A DNA stretch of 64,000 nucleotides from Nothophaeocryptopus gaeumannii (taxonomy: Eukaryota; Ascomycota; Dothideomycetes; Mycosphaerellales; Mycosphaerellaceae), in NCBI GenBank assembly GCA_031771865.1, contig JASISA010000025.1, forward strand, positions 1,674,001 to 1,738,000, given 5' to 3'. This document shows positions 45,500 through 56,067 of this stretch, piece after piece (the stretch's first letter is position 1; each line of letters opens with the position of its first letter). The notes under the pieces were generated by a model, which saw only the letters and a program-made list of their open reading frames with translations, made no database searches and had not been told where the DNA came from. Made by a program: the position numbers and the translations under genes.

Positions 45500-48400
45500 A
45501 TGCCTTCCTATCCGGCATTCAGCTCACCCACATCGCCGCCGGGCAATCGCTTTCGCGACCACAGTCCCACCAAGTCGTCGCCGCTGCGGCATACCGTCTC
45601 TACGCTTTCCAACACCAGCGACACCGATCACTCGTCCATATTGAGCCGACACCCGACATTGAGCAGTAATGCGAGCTCTGGATACAGCCTGGGCACACTC
45701 AGCGGATATGACTCCACATCGAGCGATCCCTTCCTGACGCGAACGCCGACCAGCGCAAAGAGAGATCGGTCGGAATCGCCTGTCAAGAAGAACGCTGCAT
45801 TCGCCAAGTGGGAGCAACGCGAACAGGCCGAGCAGGAGCTGAAGTCGTCCTCGAGGCAGGCGCCAAGGATGGATGTGTCGCCCAAGAAGATACGCGACGA
45901 TGACTGGCGCGGACAGATTGGGAGAGCAGAGAGCAGGAGTGTCCTCAGGCCAGTCACTGAGAACGCGAGTCCGCCGCAGAAGCAGCATCCTACTACGAAT
46001 GGCCTGTCCCATATTCGCACAGAGTCCAAGGAGAATATCCGGGAACGCCCGTCAAGTCGCGATGGCTCCTCAATACCACCATCTCCTACAAAGTCCCCCG
46101 GGCATTCGAGAGGCCTCAGCGAACCTATCGCACTACGACCCGCATCACCAGAGAAATCTCCACATTCGCCGACCTTCCCCAGCAAGAACAGCTTGGCTAC
46201 ATTGTCAAGATCCGACTCGATGCGCGCCAGCACGCGACCCTCAAGATCGCAAGGACATGTGCGCTTCAAGTCTACGGACATGCCTCCTCCCCCGCAGTTA
46301 GACGGCGAAGACTTGAACTCTTTACAAAAGTCGTCCACTCCTCAGCTACGGCATCTTAGCAAGATGGCAGCACAGCATGAGTCTACAGAGGATCTGAGCG
46401 TGCATTCACCGGAGGAGCAAGTTGCAGGTTTGGCTGGTAGGAGGAGGCTACAAAGGTCCGGTTCTGTCAAGCCGAGTGCAAGACCGCAGTCACAATTCGC
46501 GTCACAATTCTCAAGCACAAAATGGATGGATACGCAACGGAAACACTTGCAGGCGTATGAGTACCTCTGTCACATCGGAGAAGCACGCGCTTGGATAGAA
46601 GATGTTCTGGATCCGGACAAGCTTCCACCCATTGTGCAGCTGGAGGAAGCATTACGAGATGGTGTCACGTTGGCAGAAGTGGTCGTTCGTCTTGCACCCA
46701 GATTATCTCTCGTTCAGCAACGCGCACTTGGCTCCAAACGAATATGGCGAGGGTCGCCTCTCACATATCGACACACCGACAACACTGCACTCTTTTTCCG
46801 TTTTCTCGCCGAGATCGAGCTTCCTGAACTGTTCAGGTTCGAGCTCATTGATTTGTACGAAAAGAAGAACATCCCGAAGGTCATCTACTGCATTCACGCA
46901 GTGTCCTGGCTCCTCTTCCGGAAAGGCTTAACAGACTTTCGAATTGGCAACCTTGTCGGTCAGCTCCAATTTGAGGAGCATGAGCTGGAAGAGACACAGA
47001 AGGGTATCGATCGAAGTGGTGTTCAAATGCCCAACTTTGGTGGCATGCGAGAAGCAATGCAGGTGGAAGAAGAGCCTCCGCCACCAGAGCCGACTCCTGA
47101 AGAGATCTTGGCGGAGCAAGAGGAGATGATCGTGGACCTGCAGACTCAAATTCGAGGCGCGCTCGTTCGGCTTCGGCTTGGCGCTGTCATGCAAGACCTA
47201 TGGGACGTAGAAGAGTCAGTCGCTCATCTGCAAGCGCTTGCGCGAGGAGGCTTTGCGCGCGAACTGTTCGACTTCAAGTATGCCATGAATATCTCTACCC
47301 AGCAATTCCAATCCGCAGCCAAGGCATTCCTCGTGCGGAAACGACTAAACCGAAAACGAGAAGTTTGGAAAGAGAACAAGGGTGCCGTGGTGAAGGTACA
47401 GAGTCTGTGGAGAGGTCGACAAGCACGAACGGAGACGAAGAAGATCAAGACCCAACTCCGAGTTTCAAGACATGGTCTGAAGGACTTGCAAGCTGCGATT
47501 CGTGGCGCGATTGGACGGTGGAGGGCAAGCGATCTCTGGCATGAGACTCGAGGTGAACATACGGAGGCAGCAGTCGCAGCTTTCCAAGCCGCTGCTCGGG
47601 GCGCATTGGAGCGTATGAGAGTTGGAGCCATCATGAATCAGCTTTGGGATGTCGAAGACACCATTCCGGAGCTGCAAGCGCTGGCTCGGGGCGCTCAAGG
47701 CCGGAAGACCATAGCGAAGCAAAAGGCTGCTGCCAAACAGCAGTCCGTGCAAGTGGTCAGCCTTCAAGCAGCGGCTCGAGCCATGATTCAACGCAAGCAA
47801 CAGGCGCATGAGCACGGAGAGCGCAAAGTCAATGAGCCGAGCGTGATGCAAGCACAGGCCGCGGCTAGAGGTCTTCTCGAACGATTGCGACAAGCGAGAA
47901 CGCTGGGAGCGCTGCAAGGTCGGGAGGCTACGATCGTCAAATTCCAGACTTTGCTGCGAGCGAAGGCTGCTCGATCCTTGCACAAAGACGTAAAGGAGGA
48001 GCTGGAGAGCCAAAACTTTGCCATCACCAGCTTTCAAACACTGCTTCGCGCCCAGGCCGCTCGCTCCCTATATCAGGAAACGAAGGCAGAGCTGCTAGAG
48101 CATGATGAAGGCGTCAAGACAGTCCAATCTCTTGCAAGAGCTATGCTGCAGCGTAAGAGCATTGGCGAGCGTCTTGCGGGACTCGAAGAGCAGGAGGAAC
48201 ATATTATCTCTGTGCAGTCCATGGCGAGAGCTTACAACGAACGACAACGAGTCTTCGAGCAGCTTGTCGAGATGGAGAAGGAAGAAGAAAGCATCATCCA
48301 ACTACAGTCCCTCTCGCGTGCGATGCTTCAGAGAAGCAGGATTGGTGAGCTTCTAGCTGGCGTCGAGGAGCACGAGGTAGCGATCCAGGAGCTCCAGTCA

Positions 48401-51076
48401 GCACTCCGAGGATACCTCGTTCGACAGTCCTTTGCCGACAAGCGCAAGCACTACCGGGAAAACATGCAAAAGGTCGTCAAATTACAGTCTTTCGTTCGTG
48501 CCAAGCAACAAGGCGAGAGCTACAAGAGCCTTGTCAACGGCAAGAACCCGCCTCTACCTGTGGTCAGGAGACACTTACATCTGCTCACCGATTCTAACCT
48601 GGAGTTCGAGGGAGAGCTTGAAGCCGAACGTCTGAGACGGCAAGTGGTGGAGAGCGTACGCCGAAATGAGCTTGTTGAGAGCTACGTCGAGGGGCTTGAC
48701 GTGAAGATTGCACTTCTGGTCAAGAACAAGATCACGCTCGACGAAGTTGTCAAGCACCAAAAGCACTTTGGAGGCTCTGCTTCTCAGCTTCTCCGCCAGG
48801 GTACCAATCTCGCCCACTCTTCTGGTCTCGATCTGAAGGCTCTGAACAAAACGTCAAGAAAGAAGCTCACTGGATACGAAGAGCTCTTCTTCCTTGTTCA
48901 AACGCAGCCACAGTACGTCGCACGGGTGTTCGCCGCGCTTACAAGCCGAGCTTTGGCGGAGAAGGACAGCAAGAATTACGAGAGGGTGATACTGACGCTG
49001 TTCGGGTACGCACAGAAGAGCCGCGAGGAGTACTTCCTCATGAAGGTCCTAGCAACCAGCACGCAACAGACTGTATCACACAGCCAGAGCATTGAAGACT
49101 TCATGCGCCAGCAAAACGGCACCTTGCAGCAGCGCCTCTTGGTCAACTATGTGCGGAATCCGAGAGAGCGCGCCTTCCTCAAGACTCTTTTTGGAAGTAT
49201 GATCAAGAACGGTATCTGCGCTCAAGACCATCTAGACCTCGAAAGTGATCCGTTGCAGATCTATCGGGCTATTCTGAACAACGAGGAGCTTTCTACCGGA
49301 AGGACGTCACAACGCCCCAGAGATTTGCCCAGAGAAGTTGTTATCAGGCAAGAGGACGTTCGACCGCGATACGTCGAGCATTTGGAAGACATCCGAGATA
49401 TCGTTGACGGCTTCTTCCTCAATCTAGAGGAGTGCTTGCACCGCATGCCCTACGGACTGCGATATGTAGCCGCCGAGCAACATCGCGCTCTCTGCCAACA
49501 GTTTCCACGAGAGGATCCGGGACATCTTGCTATGCTTGTCGGATCCTGGCTCTGGAGGACATACTTCTTTCCTGCGCTTAAAGAGCCAGAGATGTGGGGT
49601 GTGGTCGACCGTGGTCTCAGCCCGGCTCACAAACGCAACCTTAACCAAGTCATACTTGTGCTGGGTCAGATTTGCAACGCTGGTCGTCTCTTTGGTCCGG
49701 AGAATCTCTACCTACAACCTCTAAACAACTGGGTGACTGAGTCGCTCGAGAGATGGCAGGAGGCTCTGCAGAATTTGTTCGATATACCTTCACCAGAAGA
49801 GCACTACGACGCCGATCAGTTCAGCGATCTCTACTCGACAACGAAGCCGACGCTCTACATCAAGCTCGCCGACATCTTTGCGCTTCACAGCCTCATAGCT
49901 GACAACATTGCCACTGTTGCTCCGACAAGGGACGATCCAATCAAGGAGCTCTTGACAGATCTTGGCACGGCCAAGAGTAATGAGAGTGATCTGGGCAGCG
50001 CAACAAATGGAGGCGAGATCACTCTGACGCTCAAGTCAAGATTCACGGTCCAGGAAGACCCCAACGCTGAGGCTCGACAGCTGTTCACAGCTACCAAGAG
50101 GCTTGTGCTCTACATTATCCGCGTGCAGTCAGGCTCCAATCTCATGGAAATCTTGCTTCGCCCAATAAGTCACGAAGACGCTGACCGATGGGTATCACTG
50201 GTGCAGGAAGAGCTTGCGGAAAAGGAGCAAAGCCATCACCGGCCCGGCCACAGGCGGACGCCATCATCATTCGACCCACGCGCATCTTTGCGGTCTAATC
50301 GAGCACAGTCAGTCTACTCGGAGGCGCCTTCGAACTTCTCAGAAGACCGGAGAGATCTGCTTGACCTCCAGAGCATGACTTATGCTGAGCTCAAGTCGAG
50401 CGCCCTGGAGAACATACTCCAACTGGAGCAGCCCAACATTCCACCTCAATTCCGAGTCACGAGACACAACAACTACCAGGAGATCCTCAACGCTCTAGCT
50501 GGAGACATCAGACAAAAGCACCGTCGACGACTGGAGAGGCAGCGAGAGACCGAATCGACGAAAGCTACGCTTAATCAGCTTGACTCCAAGGCCCAGTTCT
50601 TGGAGGATCAACTGAAGTCCTACAACGACTACATCGAGCAATGCCTCCACACCCTTGCCAACAAAAAGGGCAATCGCCACAAATTCGTCATGCCCTTCAC
50701 CAAACAATGGTCCCACGAACGCGAACTCGAACGCGCCGGCCGGCAACCCAAATTCGGCTCATACAAATACTCCGCCCGCCAACTCGCCGATAAAGGTGTC
50801 CTTCTATCCTGGGCAGGCTACAGTCAAGACCACTGGGGCAATCTCAACGTCGTCATCAGTTCCGATGAAGTCGGCGTCTTCCATTTGGAGGCTTTGAGTG
50901 GGAGTATGATGTTGCCTGGCGCGAGTGCGAATCTGCATTTGGATGATCTGTTGCAGGCGCAGTACGATAACAGAAACTCCATTGCGGTGTTTGAGGAGGC
51001 CCAAGGGGGTGGGGCTAAGTTGGCGGTCAATTTGTTGTTGCATTTGGTTTTTAAGAAGTTTTATCGGGATGAGTAG
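45500..51076 (+). CDS. IQGAP-type Ras GTPase-activating-like protein (cytokinesis)
   Basis: Single exon of 5577 bases, 1858 aa, with no intron seen. Residues 1-335 are Ser/Pro-rich and disordered. A calponin-homology domain spans about 341-470 (AYEYLCHIGEARAWIEDVL, then IPKVIYCIHAVSWLLF). About sixteen IQ-like segments of calmodulin/light-chain binding type follow (555-1015), such as VQSLWRGRQAR, FQTLLRAKAARS and LQSLSRAMLQRS. The RasGAP-related domain runs about 1120-1470 (YEELFFLVQTQPQYVARVFA), and the RasGAP C-terminal domain about 1620 onward (LQSMTYAELKSSALENILQL). Homologues (Iqg1, Rng2, SepG) organise the actomyosin ring and septum. Family certain. Confidence 0.95.
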   Translation: MPSYPAFSSPTSPPGNRFRDHSPTKSSPLRHTVSTLSNTSDTDHSSILSRHPTLSSNASSGYSLGTLSGYDSTSSDPFLTRTPTSAKRDRSESPVKKNAAFAKWEQREQAEQELKSSSRQAPRMDVSPKKIRDDDWRGQIGRAESRSVLRPVTENASPPQKQHPTTNGLSHIRTESKENIRERPSSRDGSSIPPSPTKSPGHSRGLSEPIALRPASPEKSPHSPTFPSKNSLATLSRSDSMRASTRPSRSQGHVRFKSTDMPPPPQLDGEDLNSLQKSSTPQLRHLSKMAAQHESTEDLSVHSPEEQVAGLAGRRRLQRSGSVKPSARPQSQFASQFSSTKWMDTQRKHLQAYEYLCHIGEARAWIEDVLDPDKLPPIVQLEEALRDGVTLAEVVVRLAPRLSLVQQRALGSKRIWRGSPLTYRHTDNTALFFRFLAEIELPELFRFELIDLYEKKNIPKVIYCIHAVSWLLFRKGLTDFRIGNLVGQLQFEEHELEETQKGIDRSGVQMPNFGGMREAMQVEEEPPPPEPTPEEILAEQEEMIVDLQTQIRGALVRLRLGAVMQDLWDVEESVAHLQALARGGFARELFDFKYAMNISTQQFQSAAKAFLVRKRLNRKREVWKENKGAVVKVQSLWRGRQARTETKKIKTQLRVSRHGLKDLQAAIRGAIGRWRASDLWHETRGEHTEAAVAAFQAAARGALERMRVGAIMNQLWDVEDTIPELQALARGAQGRKTIAKQKAAAKQQSVQVVSLQAAARAMIQRKQQAHEHGERKVNEPSVMQAQAAARGLLERLRQARTLGALQGREATIVKFQTLLRAKAARSLHKDVKEELESQNFAITSFQTLLRAQAARSLYQETKAELLEHDEGVKTVQSLARAMLQRKSIGERLAGLEEQEEHIISVQSMARAYNERQRVFEQLVEMEKEEESIIQLQSLSRAMLQRSRIGELLAGVEEHEVAIQELQSALRGYLVRQSFADKRKHYRENMQKVVKLQSFVRAKQQGESYKSLVNGKNPPLPVVRRHLHLLTDSNLEFEGELEAERLRRQVVESVRRNELVESYVEGLDVKIALLVKNKITLDEVVKHQKHFGGSASQLLRQGTNLAHSSGLDLKALNKTSRKKLTGYEELFFLVQTQPQYVARVFAALTSRALAEKDSKNYERVILTLFGYAQKSREEYFLMKVLATSTQQTVSHSQSIEDFMRQQNGTLQQRLLVNYVRNPRERAFLKTLFGSMIKNGICAQDHLDLESDPLQIYRAILNNEELSTGRTSQRPRDLPREVVIRQEDVRPRYVEHLEDIRDIVDGFFLNLEECLHRMPYGLRYVAAEQHRALCQQFPREDPGHLAMLVGSWLWRTYFFPALKEPEMWGVVDRGLSPAHKRNLNQVILVLGQICNAGRLFGPENLYLQPLNNWVTESLERWQEALQNLFDIPSPEEHYDADQFSDLYSTTKPTLYIKLADIFALHSLIADNIATVAPTRDDPIKELLTDLGTAKSNESDLGSATNGGEITLTLKSRFTVQEDPNAEARQLFTATKRLVLYIIRVQSGSNLMEILLRPISHEDADRWVSLVQEELAEKEQSHHRPGHRRTPSSFDPRASLRSNRAQSVYSEAPSNFSEDRRDLLDLQSMTYAELKSSALENILQLEQPNIPPQFRVTRHNNYQEILNALAGDIRQKHRRRLERQRETESTKATLNQLDSKAQFLEDQLKSYNDYIEQCLHTLANKKGNRHKFVMPFTKQWSHERELERAGRQPKFGSYKYSARQLADKGVLLSWAGYSQDHWGNLNVVISSDEVGVFHLEALSGSMMLPGASANLHLDDLLQAQYDNRNSIAVFEEAQGGGAKLAVNLLLHLVFKKFYRDE

Positions 51077-51573
51077 GCCCGTCGCAGGAAGGCAGAGGGT
51101 GTAAACGACGAGGAGGAACGGGCGTGATGGTGTTATGTGCAGACGAGCATTACGTATGGCGTTGACGAAAGCAATGGGTTGGGTGGCATGGTGGCATTTT
51201 GTTCGGTTTGCCAGCAGGAACAGCAGATGGTGTTGGATGGAGTTATAATTGTGATGAGATGCTAGTATATGCCGATATACATACCCCAGTCTGCTATGTA
51301 CTCTATGGATCCAGATCATGTGTGAATGCTCAGTCTTGCAGCCCTTTCTGGTTCTTGTGACTTTGTCATTCACTCGACAACGCATTGTCGTCCAGACTTC
51401 ACCTCTAACGCACAACACCTCCGCAATGCCTTTACTCACCAAGGTCTCGATTCTCAATCGGCAAAAGCTCACTGCCGATACTCTCATATAGCCTCGAATA
51501 TCATCAAATCACCAAACAAACTCGACATCAAAACACAGACAACCATCCCTGACACCAGACGGAAAGCAGTAAA
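51077..51573. other. Intergenic region downstream of IQGAP
   Basis: About 500 bases of mixed composition holding the IQGAP 3' end and the leader of a small downstream gene. No other feature seen. Confidence 0.45.
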
Positions 51574-51909
51574 ATGCCGCCTCGCTCGACCTCTGTCCCC
51601 AACTTCTCCCGCCCTTTCCACGCTGACCCCCTCGACTCGAACCATCCAACAACCGACGATCTGGATGAGTGGGAACAAGCAGAATACCAAGCCAGACCGA
51701 GGCATGCGTCGGATCCGGAGCCAGTTGCGTCGACCAAGAGCCAGCCTGATGAGGATGAGGAGGGTGGAGATTGGGAGATGAAATGTGGGGATGAGGAAAG
51801 GAAAAGACCTTGGGAGAGAGTGAAGAAGGCACTGAAGGGATTGCGGAAGAGGGATGGACAGAGATTTTTGGTGAAGAAGGGGAAGAACGAAAGGAAAGAA
51901 GTCCAATGA
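51574..51909 (+). CDS. Small charged hypothetical protein, 111 aa
   Basis: Single exon starting MPPRSTSVPNFSRPFHADP with a good fungal start context (GTAAAATGC). The first 75 residues are acidic (DDLDEWEQAEYQ, DEDEEGG), and the last 35 are strongly basic (KRPWERVKKALKGLRKRDG), probably helical. No signal peptide or membrane span. I do not recognise it. The upstream 60 bases are AC-rich and CT-poor on this strand, like a leader. It could be a real lineage-specific protein; a chance frame cannot be excluded. Confidence 0.5.
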   Translation: MPPRSTSVPNFSRPFHADPLDSNHPTTDDLDEWEQAEYQARPRHASDPEPVASTKSQPDEDEEGGDWEMKCGDEERKRPWERVKKALKGLRKRDGQRFLVKKGKNERKEVQ

Positions 51910-52531
51910 GGACTTTCGAGGAGAGGCGCCAAGAAATGAACGAAGGTCAGGAACATAAAACTAGTCTCGCGGATGTTGCGATTGGCCGTGCGTCTGACAT
52001 CAGCTTGAGAGGCTCTCTGGTATGGTACCTGCTTGAGGTGAGGAGGAAGCATGTTGGCAAGATAGCGGCGGTCATTATCAGCATCTCATTAGTACTGCAA
52101 AGTGTTACACCGTTGACATCATAGTCAATGGTTGTTGAGAAGCGGAAGCTGCACGAGATAGGACCCTGTTTGTGCGTATCTGATTGGTGTCCTGCGATCA
52201 AGAAGGCTTGGTGAGGAACGTTGTCGTCTTGGCAGTGAGGTATCAAGCCCCCGGTCCAGCAAAACAAGTACGTAATGTGGTAATGCAAGCCATTGAGACC
52301 TAATTGCCTTTTGTAACAATTAGACTCTTAGTCAGACAAGCCCAATGAGAGAATTGTGTAGCAGGAAGACGACGCACCGTACAAGCCCTGGAGCGCGAGT
52401 GGAAGCATTCATGTTGCTTGTTGATCCTGCAGGATCCGTCTGGGGTCCAGTTCGGCTGTTTAACATCTTTGCAGACGTCTCGTGTTGGAATTTTCAAGCT
52501 GCTTGCATCTGGAAACAGCATTGACTCCAAA
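51910..52531. other. Intergenic region
   Basis: About 620 bases with short overlapping frames only. No recognised feature. Confidence 0.4.
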
Positions 52532-53571
52532 ATGGTAGTACCGTTCCTGGAAGCAGGCTTGTCCCTATTCGACAACCCAAAGGAAGCTCCACAGCCGCGG
52601 CAGAAGCAAATGAAGGTCTTGTGTCTTGCCTGAGCAGAACCGGAACCATGTGTATGTTGCCAGCCCTTCCCCTTCGTCCCGATTGCAATTTCCTCACAAG
52701 TAAACAGCCACGTATGCTGACCTTCGCCAACCAGGCTTCAAACCCTACCATGCATGGAATTAGGCCGTGATGCACCCAACGAAAAGCTTTCGTCTGTGGC
52801 GAGAAGCAATCGAAGCCAAGTATTACGATGGAAAGACAAAGACGCTGGAAACTGCGAAAGACTTCGATCGTCTCTTTGGCGATACGATGTGAGTCGGTAG
52901 TGTTGCCCTCTTCGCCAGCCTATGCTGATCCAGGGGCCAGGCTGTTACGGATATGACCTGCGTCCTGTTTGCCGATGAACTCTTGCGAGCATATCCAGTG
53001 GCCCAAGTAGTGCTCACAGAACGCAGCGCAGATAGCTGGGTCGATTCCGTTCGACGCATCTTCTGGACGGTTCTCGACAATAGGTGGTGGCAGGTCCTGG
53101 GATGGACAGACTTCGTAGACTTCTCCCGCCCTTCTCTTTGTGATCATCAGCTCGCTGCTCTTGTAGGAAGTCGCCCGCCACTATTTTCTCATACTTCGAG
53201 CTTGCGTGAATATCTGGAGCCATGGCGATCCGTTCAACTCTGCTCTTCATAAAGGCTTTCTGAAGTACAATGCTCACATCAAGGCGATCGTGCCCAAAGA
53301 GAAATTGTTGCTTTGGCATCCGAGGGACGGCTGGGAGCCATTGTGCAAGCATCTCGAAATGCCAGTGCCGGTCGGCAAGCCGTTTCCGAAGATCAACGAA
53401 GGCGATTCGGTTGCGGAGATGCACAGTGGTCCGTTCGTGTACGCCAGGCTCGTCTCTGTTGGTAAGCAGTGGGCGAAGTCGTCGGTGCCTCTCGTAGTGG
53501 TCGTTCTAAGCTGGTTCGCTTGGAATCGAAATTGGCTGGACGTTCGCACGAAGGGGAGGAGTTCCACATGA
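52532..53571 (+). pseudogene. Sulfotransferase-like P-loop gene, broken at the N-terminus
   Basis: The 3' two-thirds is well preserved. MHPTKSFRLWREAIEAKYY starts at 52770. Introns at 52889-52933 and 53115-53166 then join VTDMTCVLFADELLRAYPVA, VVLTERSADSWV, YNAHIKAIVPKEKLLLW, DGWEPLCKHLEMPVPVGKPF and a C-terminal hydrophobic segment (PLVVVVLSWFAW). This is the fungal sulfotransferase-like family of the Sulfotransfer_4 type. Upstream, RQKQMKVLCL runs in one frame and SRTGTM, the P-loop part, in the next, so one base seems missing near 52626. A TAG at 52761-52763 separates KPYHAWN from AVMHP. A product starting at 52770 (234 aa) would lack the P-loop and probably be inactive. Confidence 0.65.
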
Positions 53572-54799
53572 GAGCGTGACCACTGCAGCGAGATCGATAG
53601 ATGAAGGCTCATAGTACGCAATGCATCGAATGGTGGGCGTGAATTGTCCTTTCCAAATCTTCACTGGCCTGTTCGCCTCCAGGAACGGAGGCTGTCCTGC
53701 ACTCGTTTCCCTTGCCTGCGGTCGCTCTGAGCTGGTAGAAAAGGGCTTGACCGTAGGTTCCAGAGCCTGCAACTGCTCTGAACGAGATGGCCAAGCCTTG
53801 CTGTGATCCTGCGATGGTGAAAGGGCCTTTCCTGCTGTATGCGGTCTGAGATGTGCGCAGCTGCCGCAGCTGCTGCATGTGAGAGCGCATTAACTTCAGA
53901 AGCTCATCGTTCAAGCTTGTGTCATCCAGCAACAAACCAAAACTTCAGACAAAGACAAGGATGCCTCACCTCAAGCGAACAGCCTCCACCACCGCCGTCA
54001 TCGATTGGCGGCCAGACAGCATCATTAAGCGGCTTCATGCCTTCTGGCGCTGGCTCCGGTCTTCGAGAGATCCGAGCAAACTGCGAGAGATTCAGAGAGC
54101 ACATCGCGGCAAGCAGTGAGTGTGAGTTGCCACCCTCATCAATCACTGTCCTTGACACACTCACGACATCATCCATCGTCCATGTCCTCGCAGGCACCAT
54201 CTTCACCAAGCCAGAATCGCATGCGAGCAGTGAGCCGGCAGCTCTTGGGCTTCTTGGGAGGCTTCTCGCAAAGACTTATGTCGTTGGCGCCTTCGGCGGC
54301 TTCCTCACCTTCCGCCAGTGCCTTGTCAGAGCCTTCACCAGCACCTGCACTTGACCTACCTGATGCGGACCAAGCAACAGATTCCAATCCCTCTCCGGCC
54401 GGCTCGCAGCCTCCTGCAGAACAACCTCCCTCCTCCATTACCGTCGCCGCAGTTGACATCCATCATCCACGCCCGTACGCGGCACCTGAGTGCCGCCAGA
54501 AAGACCATTGAGGCAAACAGCCACTGCTTCTGGCTACAAGACAGGCACCTTCTCGAAGAACCAACGGCGAGGACCAGCGCTGACAGTGATTTCGCAGTCC
54601 ACTTCCGCCTTGAAGTCCTCGCTCACTCGCCGCCCACGAGCGTGGCCCAGGCAAGCGATAGGAGAGCACCGCCCTCGCTCACTCGCGATGGGTCAAGGAG
54701 CCTCGCAGCCTGACCGGCGAGACGCTGCCTCCCAGAACGATGGGGCCCGTCCGGGTCGACGACCGACCGTGTCGGTGCAGCGGCTGCACTGCTCCTGTG

Positions 54800-54944
54800 G
54801 ATCACAGCTGGGAGGTCTATCGCAACGTGAACCAGGCCTTCGCCGATCAAGTCGTTCCCACCCACAAGAGAGGCGACATAGTCTGGATCCACGACTACCA
54901 TCTCTTACTCGTTCCTGGCATGGTCCATGAGAGACTTCCAGGCG
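54800..54944 (+). pseudogene. Fragment of trehalose-6-phosphate synthase (GT20)
   Basis: The segment reads DHSWEVYRNVNQAFADQVVP, then KRGDIVWIHDYHLLLVPGMV and HERLPGAN. The phrase D-x-V/I-W-x-H-D-Y-H-L-L-L-x-P is the signature of the GT20 synthase domain, and VNQ-x-FAD lies at the right distance before it. Sequence on both sides shows no further similarity; the expected IGFFLH after PGAN is absent. About 48 codons of a 500-codon domain remain, so this is a captured or residual fragment. Confidence 0.7.
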
Positions 54945-55080
54945 CTAATGGCACATCTGAGAGATCGTTGATCTCTCACGAGCACGCTACGCCCAGTGAA
55001 GGGAACGCGGCTCCCCAGAAGGAAAGGCCCGGCCGGATCTGTACACTCTGCTCAGTGCTCGCCGCAAACCACCGTCGACT

Positions 55081-55230
55081 ATGGCATTGGCCAAGAAGAT
55101 GGAAGAGAATGACCGGATCATCAAGCCCGAGGCTGTCGCGCCCAATGTCAACACCGCAGACTGGCCGCTACTGCTGAAGATTTGGGATCAGCCACTCGCT
55201 GCTAGAGCACATCCTCCTACGTGTGCCTGA
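55081..55230 (+). pseudogene. Fragment resembling the N-terminus of Cbf5/dyskerin (copy A)
   Basis: From an ATG at 55081 the frame reads MALAKKMEENDRIIKPEAVA then PNVNTADWPLLLKIWDQPL and stops soon after. Fungal Cbf5 (H/ACA snoRNP pseudouridine synthase) starts with a similar I-K-P-E-A-x-x-P-x-x-x-T-x-x-WPLLLKN-Y/W-D stretch. The following RT-x-HFTPIP of the family is lost. Only about 35 codons match. A related copy lies at 55835-55915. Confidence 0.6.
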
Positions 55231-55520
55231 TGCCACTCTGCTCCGCCCTCAGGGCGTGTTGAAGCGTTGGAATGCTTCCATCAAAGCCTCCACCAACGTC
55301 CAGCAGCACCTCTTTTGCAAGCGCGGACTCTCCAAAGAAACCCAAAGCGAGGCCTTGCTGAATCCCCTGCTCTGCATGGGCACACCCGGAGACCTTAATT
55401 CCACAGCCACTGTCCTCCAACCTGCATTCCACGCCCTCCTTGGCTCGAAGCGAGCGCCATCCTCAGGCTGGGACATGTTTCTCAAGCAAGCACCATGGTC
55501 GGTGGCTTTTCAGTGTTGTG
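55199..55520 (+). pseudogene. F-box protein fragment overlapping the Cbf5-like end
   Basis: One frame over from the Cbf5-like piece the sequence reads LLEHILLRVPDATLLRPQGV then LKRWNASIKASTNVQQHLFC, followed by SEALLNPLL and SSGWDMFLKQAPWSVAFQ. This is the layout of a common dothideomycete F-box family (LLxxILL...LLRxQxVxKxWN...I..S..LQQ.LF...LNPLL...W..M.L.Q.P). An intron-like end (acceptor ACAG at 55581) follows. No ATG precedes the F-box in frame. Confidence 0.55.
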
Positions 55521-55834
55521 TGCGTCTTTCCGTCTCTCCTCCCGTCTCTCCTCAACTGACCCGAGCTAACATCGTCAACAGGAGCTCACTGAGCCATTCA
55601 ATCGGTAGTAGCGGCATTGATTCCGGCCAAGGCTTGAATCTGCTAGGTTTGGTATGTCTCTTCTCACTTCGCGGCGAGCGACAGGAGTACTGACGGCGGC
55701 CAGGTTACCACCCTGTGCAAGTAAGTGAGCAATACAAGGATGGAAAATATACAGCACTGTGGCAGCGTGCTTGCGGCACCAGGAACTGCAGCAACAGCGC
55801 CTACAGCTTATTGCTCTGCTGGCATCACACGGCG

Positions 55835-55915
55835 AGGCTGATGCGCCCAATGTCAACACAGCAGGCTGGCCATTCCTGCTGAAGGAAGAAGAGGGTCTTC
55901 TGCTCAGGAACCATG
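55835..55915 (+). pseudogene. Second Cbf5-like fragment (copy B)
   Basis: Reads EADAPNVNTAGWPFLLKEEE followed by GLLLRNH. It shares the nucleotide stretch GCGCCCAATGTCAACAC with copy A and then diverges. The pattern APNVNTA-x-WP-x-LLK is common to both. It lies 0.7 kb downstream in the same orientation. Confidence 0.5.
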
Positions 55916-56067
55916 TAACCGGCCGGAGAACGAAAATGCACTCATTGACAAACCAGCTTCCAACTTTCCTCGCAGTCTCTTCAGTCCCGATATCAGCTGC
56001 CTGACCAACTGACTCGTACAGATTCGCCTTGGGAGGGCGTTAAAAGCATCCACGGGCTGACGGACGA

